49,527 nucleotides of DNA from Streptomyces sp. NRRL WC-3742. GTDB taxonomy: Bacteria; Actinomycetota; Actinomycetes; Streptomycetales; Streptomycetaceae. This document shows, one piece after another, positions 1-7,844 of this stretch (within the stretch, counting starts at the first letter, position 1; every line of letters starts with the position of its first letter). The notes under the pieces are model-generated. The model saw nothing but the letters and a program-made list of their open reading frames with translations. It searched no databases and had not been told where the DNA came from. The stretch covers positions 1-49,527 of the forward strand of contig NZ_JOCF01000062.1 in the NCBI RefSeq assembly GCF_000720635.1, read 5' to 3'. Both the position numbers and the translations under genes were made by a program.

Positions 1-78
1 CGGCTTCCCCGGCTTCACCGCCGCCTTCTTCACGACCGGCTTCGACGCCGCCGCCTTCCGGACCTTGCTCTCTGCCAT
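1..78 (-). CDS. nth: Endonuclease III (nth), N-terminal 26 codons only, cut by window edge
   Basis: This is the 5' end of an endonuclease III gene read leftward from the ATG whose A is at 78; the rest lies outside the window. The 26 visible residues are the Lys/Ala-rich tail typical of actinobacterial Nth and differ at three positions (S/P, V/A, G/R) from the truncated nth at 25834-26358. The upstream DNA is also shared with that copy. Because the chromosomal 5' half stays at the right end of the element, this left copy is most simply the element's own replacement 5' half, fused off-window to the chromosomal 3' half to restore a base-excision-repair glycosylase. That fusion is inferred, not seen. 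Confidence 0.8.
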   Translation of the reverse strand, partial: MAESKVRKAAASKPVVKKAAVKPGKP

Positions 79-250
79 GCACGAAGGCTACGCCGAACCA
101 CAGGCCCCCTGGCGGCGGATCAGCCACAAGCCGCTCGCAGGAAGCACCGCGCCGCCAGTTGCGCCGATCCTCGCCACTTCGCGCCGAAGTGCGCCGAACT
201 TCGCCGGTCCGTGCTAAGGTAGCGCTCGATCTCGACTCACCATCTGGGGC
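1..250. repeat. Left copy of direct repeat flanking the element (nth 5' end and upstream)
   Basis: Positions 1-170 match 26281-26450 with a constant offset of 26280 and about seven mismatches. After ~170 the left copy has about 20 extra bases containing small internal repeats of a GCGCCGAA-type motif, then alignment resumes (AGCGC.CGATCTCGACTCA) to about 250. The repeat must continue leftward out of the window. It is diverged, not a perfect att duplication, so it was not made by the present insertion event. Confidence 0.85.
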
Positions 251-274
251 CACCAACATCGAGGAGCGTGAACG

Positions 275-859
275 ATGGCAGATTCCCCCACACCTCGACC
301 GAGCTGGACAGACCAGAAAATCGGCACCATGGTTCGAGCGGCCCTATGGCTGGTCGACGTGGTTGGTGAAGGGAATGTGTTCACTCGAGCCCAGCTCCGC
401 GATGCCTTTCCCGACGTGACCCAGATCGAACGCCGAGTACGCGATCTCCGAGACGCCGGCTGGGTGATCGAAAACTCCCGTACACAGGTGTCCCTGCAGC
501 CAAACGAGCAACTCTTCGTTCAAGCAGGCGACGCCGTCTGGGACCCCGCCGTCAGAGCAGCCAGACAGCGCCAGCGAGCCGTCAGCTCCAAAGCCGGGCT
601 GGAGCAGGTCGTGCGGCAGGTCAGCAAGCAGACGGCTTGGGAACGGCTCAAGGACCTCTCTCCAGGCGACCGTTCTCTGGTCCTGGCCTGGATGGCGATG
701 GGGCGGCGGCCTGCCTCGGCCGTCGATGCCGCGTGGGTGGCCTACTCATCGCTGTCTGCGGAGGACCGATCTGAGCTGATGGCAATGCTCGGAGAGCTGA
801 TCAGCAAGGAGTTCACCGAAGACGCCTCCGCTGCCGCAAACAGCGAAGCCTCCTCATAA
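275..859 (+). CDS. Putative winged-helix DNA-binding protein, 194 aa
   Basis: I do not recognise a named family. Residues ~12-65 read as a small helix-turn-helix/winged-helix unit (alternating hydrophobic helices, then FTRAQLRDAFPDVTQIERRVRDLRD, a typical recognition-helix pattern, then GWVI). The C-terminal half is helical and acidic. No membrane segment or cysteine cluster is seen. It is the first gene inside the left end of the element and is transcribed away from the nth copy, so its promoter probably lies in the shared upstream DNA. A regulatory role for the element's left end is inference only. Confidence 0.65.
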   Translation: MADSPTPRPSWTDQKIGTMVRAALWLVDVVGEGNVFTRAQLRDAFPDVTQIERRVRDLRDAGWVIENSRTQVSLQPNEQLFVQAGDAVWDPAVRAARQRQRAVSSKAGLEQVVRQVSKQTAWERLKDLSPGDRSLVLAWMAMGRRPASAVDAAWVAYSSLSAEDRSELMAMLGELISKEFTEDASAAANSEASS

Positions 860-946
860 ATGCTTCCGCCGGAGATCCCGTGTCACCTTCCACAGATCCT
901 CGGGCTCCGGCGGTTGGTCCCACCTCATCGAAACAAGGAGACGACC

Positions 947-1132
947 GTGGCCAGTATGCGCCTAACGTCAACGAAGAGCCACCGACCGCCCCGCCTTGAG
1001 TTCCTCGTGGCGGCAATCGCGGCGGCCTACACCGCCGGCTACACCGCGGGGGTCGGCAACGACACCGAGCAGATGGTCGGGGCCGCCGGCGTCGCGATCA
1101 TCGCGTGGCTCTGGGAACGCTGGCGAAGCTGA
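947..1132 (+). CDS. Small membrane protein, 61 aa
   Basis: The GTG at 947 is chosen because AAGGAG (934-940) sits at good spacing; an upstream in-frame ATG at 860 has no ribosome site. The product is basic for ~17 residues, then has two hydrophobic stretches (LEFLVAAIAAAYTAGYTAGV and MVGAAGVAIIAWLW), consistent with a hairpin in the membrane. Function unknown. It follows the winged-helix gene by ~90 bp and is followed by a good hairpin terminator, so the two may form one transcript. Confidence 0.5.
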   Translation: MASMRLTSTKSHRPPRLEFLVAAIAAAYTAGYTAGVGNDTEQMVGAAGVAIIAWLWERWRS

Positions 1133-1189
1133 CCCACGCGCCGGGCGGAGCCCTCTCCGCCACCTACCGTAACCATCCCTGACTGACTC

Positions 1190-1222
1190 GAAGCCCTCCT
1201 CACAAGTACCGGGGAGGGCTTC
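1190..1222 (+). terminator. Hairpin terminator after small membrane protein
   Basis: Perfect inverted repeat GAAGCCCTCC (1190-1199) / GGAGGGCTTC (1213-1222) with a 13-nt loop, 57 bp after the stop of the 61-aa protein. Such GC-rich hairpins without a T-run are common Streptomyces terminators. Confidence 0.7.
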
Positions 1223-1333
1223 GGCTTTCAGGTGCACCGCCGCTGACCTGCAATCGCCCACCGCACGTTCGCATGGCCTCGGGGCGCCCCGGCGAGACGA
1301 ACTACCAAACCTCTGAAACGCGTTTGCGACGGG

Positions 1334-1666
1334 TCATAGCCCAGGATCGCCTCCCTGACCCTGCTGCCGCTGACGCTGTCCCGGCGGCATAGGGCAGGTG
1401 GGAGCGGGGCCAGACGCATAATCCTCAGGCGTGTAAGAGACCGCGAGCCGCATGCATTCGACCAATACTGCCGGACTGACCCTTATCTCACATGCCAGGC
1501 GCTGGAGTACCTCGTCATTCTCAGGCCGGAGTCCAAGGGTGCGAAGTACGAGATCACCGAGGTCCAGTTGCAGCCGACGCTTCTCGCGGACCAGTGCTCG
1601 GCCCCGTTGAACGTACTCTTCCCACTGGACAGGGTCTGCGCAGGGAACCCAGGAATGCTCACCCAT
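1334..1666 (-). CDS. Short paralogue of the 309-aa protein at 1915, 110 aa
   Basis: Start ATG at 1666 is preceded by GAGGAGG at ideal spacing. Residues ~10-75 align with residues ~8-80 of the divergent 309-aa neighbour: W-E....V..G R.L V..K....Q..LGDLV......L, then a helix-turn-helix-like segment (LACEIRVSPAVLVECMRLA against LAHQIGINAGTLQNHYKIA). The C-terminal ~25 residues are Pro/Gln/Gly-rich and unrelated, so the gene looks like a truncated or swapped-tail version of the larger paralogue. The two genes share a 248-bp divergent intergenic region. Function unknown; a DNA-binding or partner-regulating role is inferred. Confidence 0.6.
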   Translation of the reverse strand: MGEHSWVPCADPVQWEEYVQRGRALVREKRRLQLDLGDLVLRTLGLRPENDEVLQRLACEIRVSPAVLVECMRLAVSYTPEDYASGPAPTCPMPPGQRQRQQGQGGDPGL

Positions 1667-1914
1667 GTGGGCACCTCCTCGACGCCGTAGAGCCACGCGT
1701 TCGTGCTTCCATCGTCCCTCCCACAGTTCCCTAGCGGGGGTCAGAAGCGAGACCGCTCACCTCGGCGTGGCCATGCCCGCCGGAGTAGATTGGTTCGTAG
1801 ACGGCATGCGGAGCCGCCAAGGGCTGTTGCGGCTTCTCGCGGTCCGAACGTCAGACGGGCGGGTGGAAACCAGCTCGACGGCACGCGCTCAGCACACGAG
1901 TGAGGAGGCTCCTC

Positions 1915-2844
1915 GTGGCAACCATGACACTTCCCACCGGCTACACGAAGTCCGAATGGGAACCGATCGTTCGCAAGGGCCGGAAGCTGGTCAAGCAGAA
2001 GTCCAGCATCCAGTTCGCACTGGGTGATCTCGTGATCGAAGCGCTGGAAGGCCACCCTCGCAGGCGTGGCGAGGTTGGCGAGGTCATCGAACTGCTGGCA
2101 CACCAGATCGGCATCAACGCGGGGACGCTGCAGAACCACTACAAGATTGCGAAGCAGTGGCCCGAGGACAAGCGCCGCGCGGACGTCTCCTACTCCGTCC
2201 ATCGGGAACTCGCCTACGTCCGAAGCCGCTACGTCATGATCCGGAAGGACCCGTACGACCCGATCTCGAAAGAGTACCGCTGGACCGAGAACGAGGCCCA
2301 AAAGGTCGCAAACCGTAACTTCGACACGCCGAGCAACAGGGATGAACGGCTGGCCAGGACCCGTCGGCTCCTGCACAGCGACGAGGACGCGGCCGAGGTC
2401 GTCAAGGAGATGATCACCCGGCCCGAGGTCCGCAGCCGGGTGGTGGCCGACCCGCGGTCACGGAACATCCTGCGGGAGGCTCAGCGTGAGCACTGGCGGA
2501 AGGTCGACGAGGAGCTCGAAGCCGAAGTCGAGCTGGCGCCGGCCGAGGACGCCGAGGAGGTCGAGGAGTTCGTCGAGGAGCAGGAACCACTGGTCAGCTA
2601 CAAGGAAGCGCCTCTGGAGATTCTGCGGCTGATCGGGGCGTTCGCATCGTTCTTCGTCTCCCTGCAGCGGATCATCCCCGAGATCCACGCCCAGGACTAC
2701 AACGAGGAGACGAAGGCTGCGGTGCTCGACAACGTCCACAAGGCGCGGATGCTCCTCGACTGGTGTGAGAGTGCCGTCAAGACGGGCCGTACCGACATGG
2801 ACAAGGCATTGGCGAACCTGTTGGAGGACGAAGAGGGTGAGTAG
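1915..2844 (+). CDS. Unknown element protein with HTH-like N-terminus and acidic coiled coil, 309 aa
   Basis: GTG at 1915 follows GAGGAGG at 8 nt. The N-terminal ~85 residues contain the conserved LGDLVIEAL and a helix-turn-helix-like block; residues ~90-180 are charged; ~195-225 form a very acidic Glu-rich helix (repeated EEVEEF/VEEQ pattern), likely coiled coil; the C-terminal ~90 residues are helical and could bind a partner. Its GAGGACGAAGAGGGTGAGTAG 3' end is repeated 200 bp downstream, just before the next intact gene, the mark of a tandem duplication. I recall similar uncharacterised proteins on streptomycete plasmids and integrative elements, but cannot name a function. Probable operon with the gene at 3084. 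Confidence 0.7.
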   Translation: MATMTLPTGYTKSEWEPIVRKGRKLVKQKSSIQFALGDLVIEALEGHPRRRGEVGEVIELLAHQIGINAGTLQNHYKIAKQWPEDKRRADVSYSVHRELAYVRSRYVMIRKDPYDPISKEYRWTENEAQKVANRNFDTPSNRDERLARTRRLLHSDEDAAEVVKEMITRPEVRSRVVADPRSRNILREAQREHWRKVDEELEAEVELAPAEDAEEVEEFVEEQEPLVSYKEAPLEILRLIGAFASFFVSLQRIIPEIHAQDYNEETKAAVLDNVHKARMLLDWCESAVKTGRTDMDKALANLLEDEEGE

Positions 2845-2846
2845 CC

Positions 2847-2989
2847 GTGGCAACGCAGCGCGGCCGGTCGGCGCGCGACATCGGGGAGGAATCTGTGACC
2901 GGGTGGCCAAGGCCGGTGACAGCGGCCTGCCCCAGGAGGAGGCAATGGGCCAGCTCACGCTCGCTGAGTTCGAACGGGGCAAGGCGTAG
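2847..2989 (+). pseudogene. Frameshifted, truncated tandem copy of the 5' end of the gene at 3084
   Basis: Starting from the GTG at 2847 the reading is MATQRGRSARDIGEE, then a frameshift, then CDRVAKAGDSGLPQEEAMGQ and LTLAEFERGKA-stop. The intact downstream gene reads RRRAAHDSGEDIWNRVIVAG, then DDGLPREEAMGELTPAQFEW and GKA. Both are preceded by the same gene-end sequence (GAGGACGAAGA.GG.GAGTAG). So ~215 bp, from the end of the 309-aa gene through ~45 codons of the next, was duplicated, and the first copy then decayed. Confidence 0.75.
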
Positions 2990-3083
2990 GTCCGTGACCA
3001 CCTGCCTCCGTGCACGGGGAAGTTTCACCTGAACGGTGGTCGCTACACGTGACAAGCGATGAGGACGAAGAAGGCGAGTAGCT

Positions 3084-3587
3084 ATGACGACGACGCGCCG
3101 CCGAGCGGCGCACGACAGCGGAGAGGACATTTGGAACCGGGTGATCGTGGCCGGTGACGACGGCCTTCCCCGGGAGGAGGCCATGGGCGAACTCACGCCC
3201 GCCCAGTTCGAATGGGGCAAGGCGTGGATTCGCGACTTCCAGTGCGGTAACGAGAAGACCGGGTTCGTGCTGTTCCAAAGCCGTTATGCGGCGACGAACA
3301 ACGTCGACATGAACAAGCTCTACGCATCGGCCCGGTTGCACAGCTTGTACAAGTCGGTTCTGCGTGTTTACAAGTGCGCCCTGGCGAATCTTCCGCCGGA
3401 GGCCGAGAGTGACCTATCGATCAGGGTGTTGCTCAAGACGTGCGACGACATCTTCCGTGCGATGAAGTTCCTCGAAGAGACAGGATTCTCGGCGGACGCC
3501 GCTGCAAAAGCCGCGCAGGTGAAGCCCAAGACGTCTACGGCATCGGCGAGGAGCCGCAAGACGTCGGGTGCCGCCGCACGTAGCTGA
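3084..3587 (+). CDS. Unknown element protein, 167 aa
   Basis: ATG at 3084 follows GGCGAG-type Shine-Dalgarno sequence in the duplicated linker. The protein has an N-terminal mixed domain (DGLPREEAMGELTPAQFEWGKAW at ~24-50) and a helical middle (SRYAATNNVDMNKLYASARL, then a helix to ~115), ending in a Lys/Ser/Ala-rich low-complexity tail resembling DNA-binding tails. No catalytic motif is visible. It lies downstream of the 309-aa gene and is followed by a hairpin terminator, so the two are probably co-expressed. Its 5' end exists as a broken copy immediately upstream. Confidence 0.65.
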   Translation: MTTTRRRAAHDSGEDIWNRVIVAGDDGLPREEAMGELTPAQFEWGKAWIRDFQCGNEKTGFVLFQSRYAATNNVDMNKLYASARLHSLYKSVLRVYKCALANLPPEAESDLSIRVLLKTCDDIFRAMKFLEETGFSADAAAKAAQVKPKTSTASARSRKTSGAAARS

Positions 3588-3604
3588 ACCCGAAGGGCAC
3601 GAGC

Positions 3605-3629
3605 CGGGCCCACAGCGAGGGTGGGCCCG
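3605..3629 (+). terminator. Hairpin terminator after 167-aa gene
   Basis: Perfect 9-bp arms CGGGCCCAC (3605-3613) / GTGGGCCCG (3621-3629), 18 bp after the stop codon at 3587. It also lies between convergent genes (the next gene ends at 3723 on the minus strand). Confidence 0.7.
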
Positions 3630-3722
3630 ACCCGCTAAGGTCGAGCGTCCCTGGCTACAGGTGCCAACGCAACTCAAGGTTGAACTCACTGTGCCAGGCC
3701 AAAACGAGCACCCGCCGCTCCT

Positions 3723-4472
3723 CTAACGGTTCTTCTTGCGAGATGCCCTCGCTTGCTTCTGCTGCCGCTTCCTGACTTGCGTGGCGCGCTTCTTTGCCTC
3801 CAGCGCCTGCCGCTCTGCCGGCGAGAGCATGGCGCGGCGGAACGCGGCCTCCGTCAGTTGCTCATCTTCGCCAAGCCAGTTCGGGGCCTTGCCAATCACC
3901 GTTTCGTCGGCCGCGATAGAGGCAGCAAGCTCGTCCCGAAGATCTTCAGCGCGGTTGTAGCTGATGATCTCGACAGGCTTGCCATAGACGACCCCGGGGC
4001 CGACCTGTGTCTGCTCGAAGCCGTAGTCGTTGTAGGCAACGATCCCACCGCCGACGCCGCGCGCATCCCCCTTGGGGATATTGGCTCCGTACATGTTCGA
4101 GGCTTCACCTCGGCGGCCTTCCGGGCTGCTCAGATACGGGCAGACCATGGCAGCATAGATCATGCATGTCCGATGACCGGGGGCCTCACCAGTGGGCGCA
4201 GGGTTGAGGTATGCCTTCCCGATGTCCAGCAGCGCGCTGATCATCTCGGCGTCCTCGCCGTCCACGACGCGCCACACTGGTCCCGGCTGCATCTCCCTGC
4301 CGCAGACCGTGCATCGACGCTCTTCGACGCAGAGAAACACCCGGCGCATGCTGGTGCTGGCGAATTGTGGAACGCCGTCCTCCCAGGGAGTGATCGCCGG
4401 GACGGGGTAACCACGGTCGTCGCGCGGACGTGCGGTGATGCCGGAAGGCATGGTTATGTCGGTGACTCGCAT
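3723..4472 (-). CDS. Cysteine/histidine-rich unknown protein, 249 aa
   Basis: The start ATG at 4472 (MRVTDITMPSG) is preferred to the upstream in-frame ATG at 4571, which reads through AT-rich, promoter-like DNA. Cysteines cluster as C-x8-C-x2-C (FLCVEERRCTVCGREM), then H-R-T-C and C-P-Y-L about 60-75 residues later, fitting one or two zinc sites. The last ~50 residues are strongly basic and helical (KKRATQVRKRQQKQARASRK), suggesting nucleic-acid contact. Function unknown. The AT-rich stretch at 4546-4590, far below local GC, with TTGACT on the minus strand (4563-4568), is the likely promoter region, though I see no convincing -10. Confidence 0.65.
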   Translation of the reverse strand: MRVTDITMPSGITARPRDDRGYPVPAITPWEDGVPQFASTSMRRVFLCVEERRCTVCGREMQPGPVWRVVDGEDAEMISALLDIGKAYLNPAPTGEAPGHRTCMIYAAMVCPYLSSPEGRRGEASNMYGANIPKGDARGVGGGIVAYNDYGFEQTQVGPGVVYGKPVEIISYNRAEDLRDELAASIAADETVIGKAPNWLGEDEQLTEAAFRRAMLSPAERQALEAKKRATQVRKRQQKQARASRKKNR

Positions 4473-4622
4473 TCCGCGACTATATGACTCTGCTGCGTCA
4501 TCAACGCCCCTCGGGGGGCAAACCTCAAGATCAGATGCCCGAAATGTGACACTTAAATACTTAGTCAACACTTTGTTTTATGAGATCCAAGCCGGAGCGC
4601 ATCCCCAACGCCGCTGCGTAGC

Positions 4623-4877
4623 GGGCGCAGTCATGTCCAGCGCCTGCTCCCGCAGCTCGGCCCTGCAACCTCGTTCTGGGCTACATTCCTGGCTCCAGAG
4701 GCTCAGCCGTTTTACAAGGCGAAGAACGTGCGCGAGAAGGGCCAGCTCGACTTCGATCAGATGCTGCCCCGCCTCGATGCCGGCCAGCGAGCCTGGCTCG
4801 TGGGGACGCTGGAGCTGGTCCTGCCGGGCCATGCCTGGCTGGGCAGGCTCAGGAAGGTGAGGAGTGGCACGTCGTAG
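4623..4877 (+). pseudogene. 3' fragment of an unidentified plus-strand gene
   Basis: An open frame from at least 4623 to the TAG at 4875-4877 reads ...FWATFLAPEAQPFYKAKNVR then EKGQLDFDQMLPRLDAGQRA and so on. Its third codon positions are overwhelmingly G or C, which marks real coding sequence, unlike the other frames here. There is no start codon. It overlaps the antisense of the last ~40 codons of the minus-strand PPC gene, so the two were probably joined by a deletion near 4860. I cannot assign a family. Confidence 0.4.
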
Positions 4878-5305
4878 AGGGCGGGGTTGCGGGGCCGGGT
4901 CATGGTGGGCCTGGCGACTTCCACGATCAAGAGCTCGCTGAGGAACTGCACGCGGGCGTTGAGCAGGTGGCTGGTGCGGCCGTCCGCGTTGTCGCCCTTG
5001 AGGCCGGCGGCGAGGTGGATGTGCGGGAGGACGAGGCCGGTGGCGGGGTCGTGGGCGAGGGTGCCGCCGCCGAGGGCTTCGACGAACTCGACGCGCGTGC
5101 GGTCCCAGAGGGGCTGTTCGGGGTGGGTAAGGCCGTCGCAGGTGCCGACGATCTCGGCTTCGGAGAAGGCGCCGATGAACATGGGGATGTAGCCCTGCTG
5201 GACGTCGTGCTCCTTGCAGAACTCGGCGAGGGCGTCGAAGAAGTCCTCACCGTGCTCGAAGGTGACGCCGAAGGTCCGGCCGAGGGTCAGTTCGCTGGCG
5301 CGCAT
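4757..5305 (-). CDS. PPC/DUF296 domain protein with a read-through tail
   Basis: ATG at 5305 (MRASELTLGRTFGVTFEHGE) with GAGGA about 8 nt upstream. Residues 1-145 match the PPC (plants and prokaryotes conserved, DUF296) fold: G-E-DFFDALAEFCKEH, G-x-PMFIGAFSEAEIVGT, and LPHIHLAAG, whose histidines bind metal in related structures. Family members usually end near the DVPLLTF seen here at ~150; the last ~30 residues lie antisense to the unrelated plus-strand fragment, so the natural stop was probably lost at a rearrangement. Function of prokaryotic PPC proteins is poorly known (DNA or small-molecule binding has been proposed). The frame upstream is continuous with an asparaginase remnant. Confidence 0.65.
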   Translation of the reverse strand: MRASELTLGRTFGVTFEHGEDFFDALAEFCKEHDVQQGYIPMFIGAFSEAEIVGTCDGLTHPEQPLWDRTRVEFVEALGGGTLAHDPATGLVLPHIHLAAGLKGDNADGRTSHLLNARVQFLSELLIVEVARPTMTRPRNPALYDVPLLTFLSLPSQAWPGRTSSSVPTSQARWPASRRGSI

Positions 5306-5339
5306 GAGGCTGGATCCTCGCTGTCGGAAGGGCTGGTGC

Positions 5340-5790
5340 GGGCTCGGCTCAGTCGGCTGCGGCGCGGAAGGCGGCGGCGATCTCACGGTCTTGCGGCCCT
5401 GGGCGAGCAGGAGGTGCAGGAGAAGACGGGCCTTGTAGGCGTCGAGGTGGCCAGCTCGGATCAGCCCACGGGCGAGGAGGTCCTTCTCGGAGCCGGGGAA
5501 GCTGTAAGTCGCTCGCAGGACTGGGCCGTTGCCGATGCGACTGGTGAGGAGGACCGGAATCCGGGAGGTGGTCCTCTCCAGGGTGGCCACGTAGTTCTGG
5601 GGGACGTGGCCCACGCCGAAGGCGGCGATCACGAGGCCGTCGCACGCCTCGGCCATCGTGGCGAGGAGGGTACCGTCGTCGCCGAGCGTCGCGGTGTACA
5701 GGCCGCCGCGGGGCGCGGGGCTGGTGAACTCCTCGGCCAGGTGCGCACCCCGGAAGCTCCAAGCGATCGGCGGGTGGTAGGCAGGCGCTA
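5340..5790 (-). pseudogene. L-asparaginase, C-terminal domain only
   Basis: The minus-strand frame upstream of the PPC gene reads about 130 residues typical of the asparaginase C-terminal domain: FTSPAPRGGLYTATLGDDG, CDGLVIAAFGVGHVPQNY, SRIGNGPVL, FPGSEKDLLARGLIRAGHLD, YKARLLLHLLLA. The N-terminal catalytic domain with the TGGT and TDT threonine motifs is absent, and only non-coding DNA lies upstream, so it cannot hydrolyse asparagine. The frame runs without a stop into the PPC gene, but the PPC start has its own ribosome site. Confidence 0.7.
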
Positions 5791-6089
5791 GAATCCCTAC
5801 TGCCGTGGGTGATTCACTCCGGCACTGTCGCCGCTCGGGACTCGCTTGGCCGCCTGTTCCGGGCGGCTGACTTGTATCTGATTGCGGGTGGAGCCCAGCG
5901 GGCGGGGCGAGCGAAAAGCCCGGCCAACCGGGGAGCAGTCCTCGGTAGGATGCTATTGCCCGCAGTAGACCTTCGATCTGTGCGGCGCCTCGGGAGCTGG
6001 CCCTGGTCAGCGTCTCGTCGCGGCCCTCAGACTTTGCGCCCTGTGGCGGCCCGCTGGGGTGCGCGCAGGAGGAATTGGAGCATCCGAGG
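5791..6089. other. Intergenic region upstream of MetRS paralogue
   Basis: About 300 bp with no convincing gene on either strand. A TAGGAT at ~5947-5952 could be the MetRS -10 box, but no matching -35 was found. I looked for the GGGTGG-ACCGCG core of a T-box riboswitch, which controls some actinobacterial aminoacyl-tRNA synthetases, and did not see it. Confidence 0.4.
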
Positions 6090-7805
6090 ATGGCTCGGCA
6101 CCTGATCACCAGCGCCCTCCCGTACATCAACGGGATCAAGCACCTGGGCAACATGGTCGGGTCGATGCTCCCGGCGGACGTCTACTCCCGCTACCTGCGC
6201 CAGCGCGGACACGAGGTGCTGTACATCTGCGCCACCGACGAGCACGGCACCCCCGCCGAGCTGGCCGCCCAGGAGGCGGGCCTGCCGGTGTCGGAGTTCT
6301 GCGCCCAGGCGCACGACCAGCAGAAGGCGATCTACGACGGCTTCCAGCTGTCCTTCGACTTCTTCGGCCGCAGTTCCTCGCCGCAGAACCGGGAGATCAC
6401 CCAGGAGATCGCCCGCGAGCTGCACCGGAACGGGTTCATCGAGGAGCGGTCGGTCCGCCAGGTGTACTCCAACGCCGACGGCCGCTTCCTGCCCGACCGG
6501 TACATCGTCGGCACCTGCCCGCACTGCGGCTACGACAAGGCGCGCGGCGACCAGTGCGAGAACTGCACCCGCGTCCTGGACCCGACCGACCTCCTGGAGC
6601 CCCGCTCCGCGATCAGCGGCAGCTCCGACCTCGAGGTCCGCGAGACCAGGCACCTGTTCCTGCTCCAGTCGAAGCTGACCGAGCAGGTCGAGGAGTGGAT
6701 CGCCGCCAACGCCGACCACTGGCCCGTCCTCGCCTCGTCCATCGCCCGCAAGTGGCTCACCGAGGGCCTCCAGGACCGGGCGATCACCCGCGACCTGGAA
6801 TGGGGCGTGCCCGTCCCGGCCGACGTCTGGCCCGAGATGGCCGCCGAGGGCAAGGTCTTCTACGTCTGGTTCGACGCCCCGATCGAGTACATCGGCGCCA
6901 CCAAGGAGTGGTCGGACGCGGCCCCGGCCGGCGAGGTCCGCGACTGGAAGTCCTGGTGGTACGAGGTCGACGAGGCCGTTCGCTACACGGAGTTCATGGC
7001 CAAGGACAACGTCCCGTTCCACACGGTGATGTTCCCCGCGACGATCCTCGGCTCGCGCCGGCCGTGGAAGAAGGTCGACTACGTCAAGGCGTTCAACTGG
7101 CTGACGTACTACGGCGGGAAGTTCTCCACGAGCCAGAAGCGGGGCATCTTCACCAACGTCGCTCTGGAGCTGCTGCCCGCCGACTACTGGCGCTACTTCC
7201 TGATGGCGCACGCGCCCGAATCCGACGACTCCAGCTTCACCTGGGACCTCTTCGCCTCGGTCGTCAACAAGGACCTCGCCGACACGCTCGGCAACTTCGT
7301 CAACCGGGTGCTCACCTTCACCCGCAAGCGCTTCGGCGACGAGGTCCCCGCCGGACACGCGGCCGGCGAAGCCGAGCAGCGCCTCGGCGAGCAGCTCGCC
7401 GAACTGCTGGCGGAGTACGAGGGCAACCTCGACGCCATGAACTTCCGCAAGGCCGCGCAGAGCCTGCGCGCCCTGTGGAGCGCCGGCAACGCCTACCTGG
7501 ACGAGAAGGCCCCCTGGCTCCAGGTGAAGACCGACCCCGAGGCCGCCGCGCTGACCCTGCGCACGGCGATGAACCTCATCCACCTCTACGCGGTGATCTC
7601 CGAGCCGTTCATCCCGACCGCAGCCAAGGCCATGCGCGGTGCGTTCACCCTCACCGACGACACGGCGACCTGGGTGAGCCCCGAGGAGGCCCAGGCGCTG
7701 GACTTCGTCCCCGCCGGCACCGGCTTCACCGTGCCGCCGGTCCTGTTCGCCAAGATCACCGACGAGGACCTGGCAACCTGGACGACCCGCTTCGGCGGCG
7801 AATAG
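6090..7805 (+). CDS. metG: Second methionyl-tRNA synthetase with KFSTS in place of KMSKS, 571 aa
   Basis: A class I aminoacyl-tRNA synthetase of the MetRS type: HIGH-equivalent HLGN at 18-21 after ALPYINGIK, the ATDEHGTP motif, a CX2CX9CX2C zinc knuckle (143, 146, 156, 159), the catalytic-site [11 protein letters not shown], and an anticodon-binding domain with the P-W pair (475-476, EKAPWL) that reads the CAU anticodon in E. coli MetRS. The KMSKS loop is K344-F-S-T-S-Q, so the second lysine is threonine. There is no C-terminal dimerisation/tRNA-binding extension. ATG at 6090 has GGAG upstream; a TTG at 6075 is an alternative. As cargo on a mobile element with metabolic genes it may be a drug-resistant or specialised MetRS supplying methionyl-tRNA to a pathway; both are inference. 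Confidence 0.9.
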   Translation: MARHLITSALPYINGIKHLGNMVGSMLPADVYSRYLRQRGHEVLYICATDEHGTPAELAAQEAGLPVSEFCAQAHDQQKAIYDGFQLSFDFFGRSSSPQNREITQEIARELHRNGFIEERSVRQVYSNADGRFLPDRYIVGTCPHCGYDKARGDQCENCTRVLDPTDLLEPRSAISGSSDLEVRETRHLFLLQSKLTEQVEEWIAANADHWPVLASSIARKWLTEGLQDRAITRDLEWGVPVPADVWPEMAAEGKVFYVWFDAPIEYIGATKEWSDAAPAGEVRDWKSWWYEVDEAVRYTEFMAKDNVPFHTVMFPATILGSRRPWKKVDYVKAFNWLTYYGGKFSTSQKRGIFTNVALELLPADYWRYFLMAHAPESDDSSFTWDLFASVVNKDLADTLGNFVNRVLTFTRKRFGDEVPAGHAAGEAEQRLGEQLAELLAEYEGNLDAMNFRKAAQSLRALWSAGNAYLDEKAPWLQVKTDPEAAALTLRTAMNLIHLYAVISEPFIPTAAKAMRGAFTLTDDTATWVSPEEAQALDFVPAGTGFTVPPVLFAKITDEDLATWTTRFGGE

Positions 7806-7844
7806 GCGACAAGACAGCCCGACACGGATGGGGGCGGCGGCACT

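Noticed and set aside
5791..6089. T-box riboswitch before the MetRS paralogue
   Set aside because: The conserved antiterminator core could not be found, and actinobacterial T-boxes mainly control ileS.
4757..6154. Single 465-aa minus-strand protein
   Set aside because: Only the DUF296 part has a start with a ribosome site. The middle is an asparaginase fragment and the first ~130 codons lack coding character.
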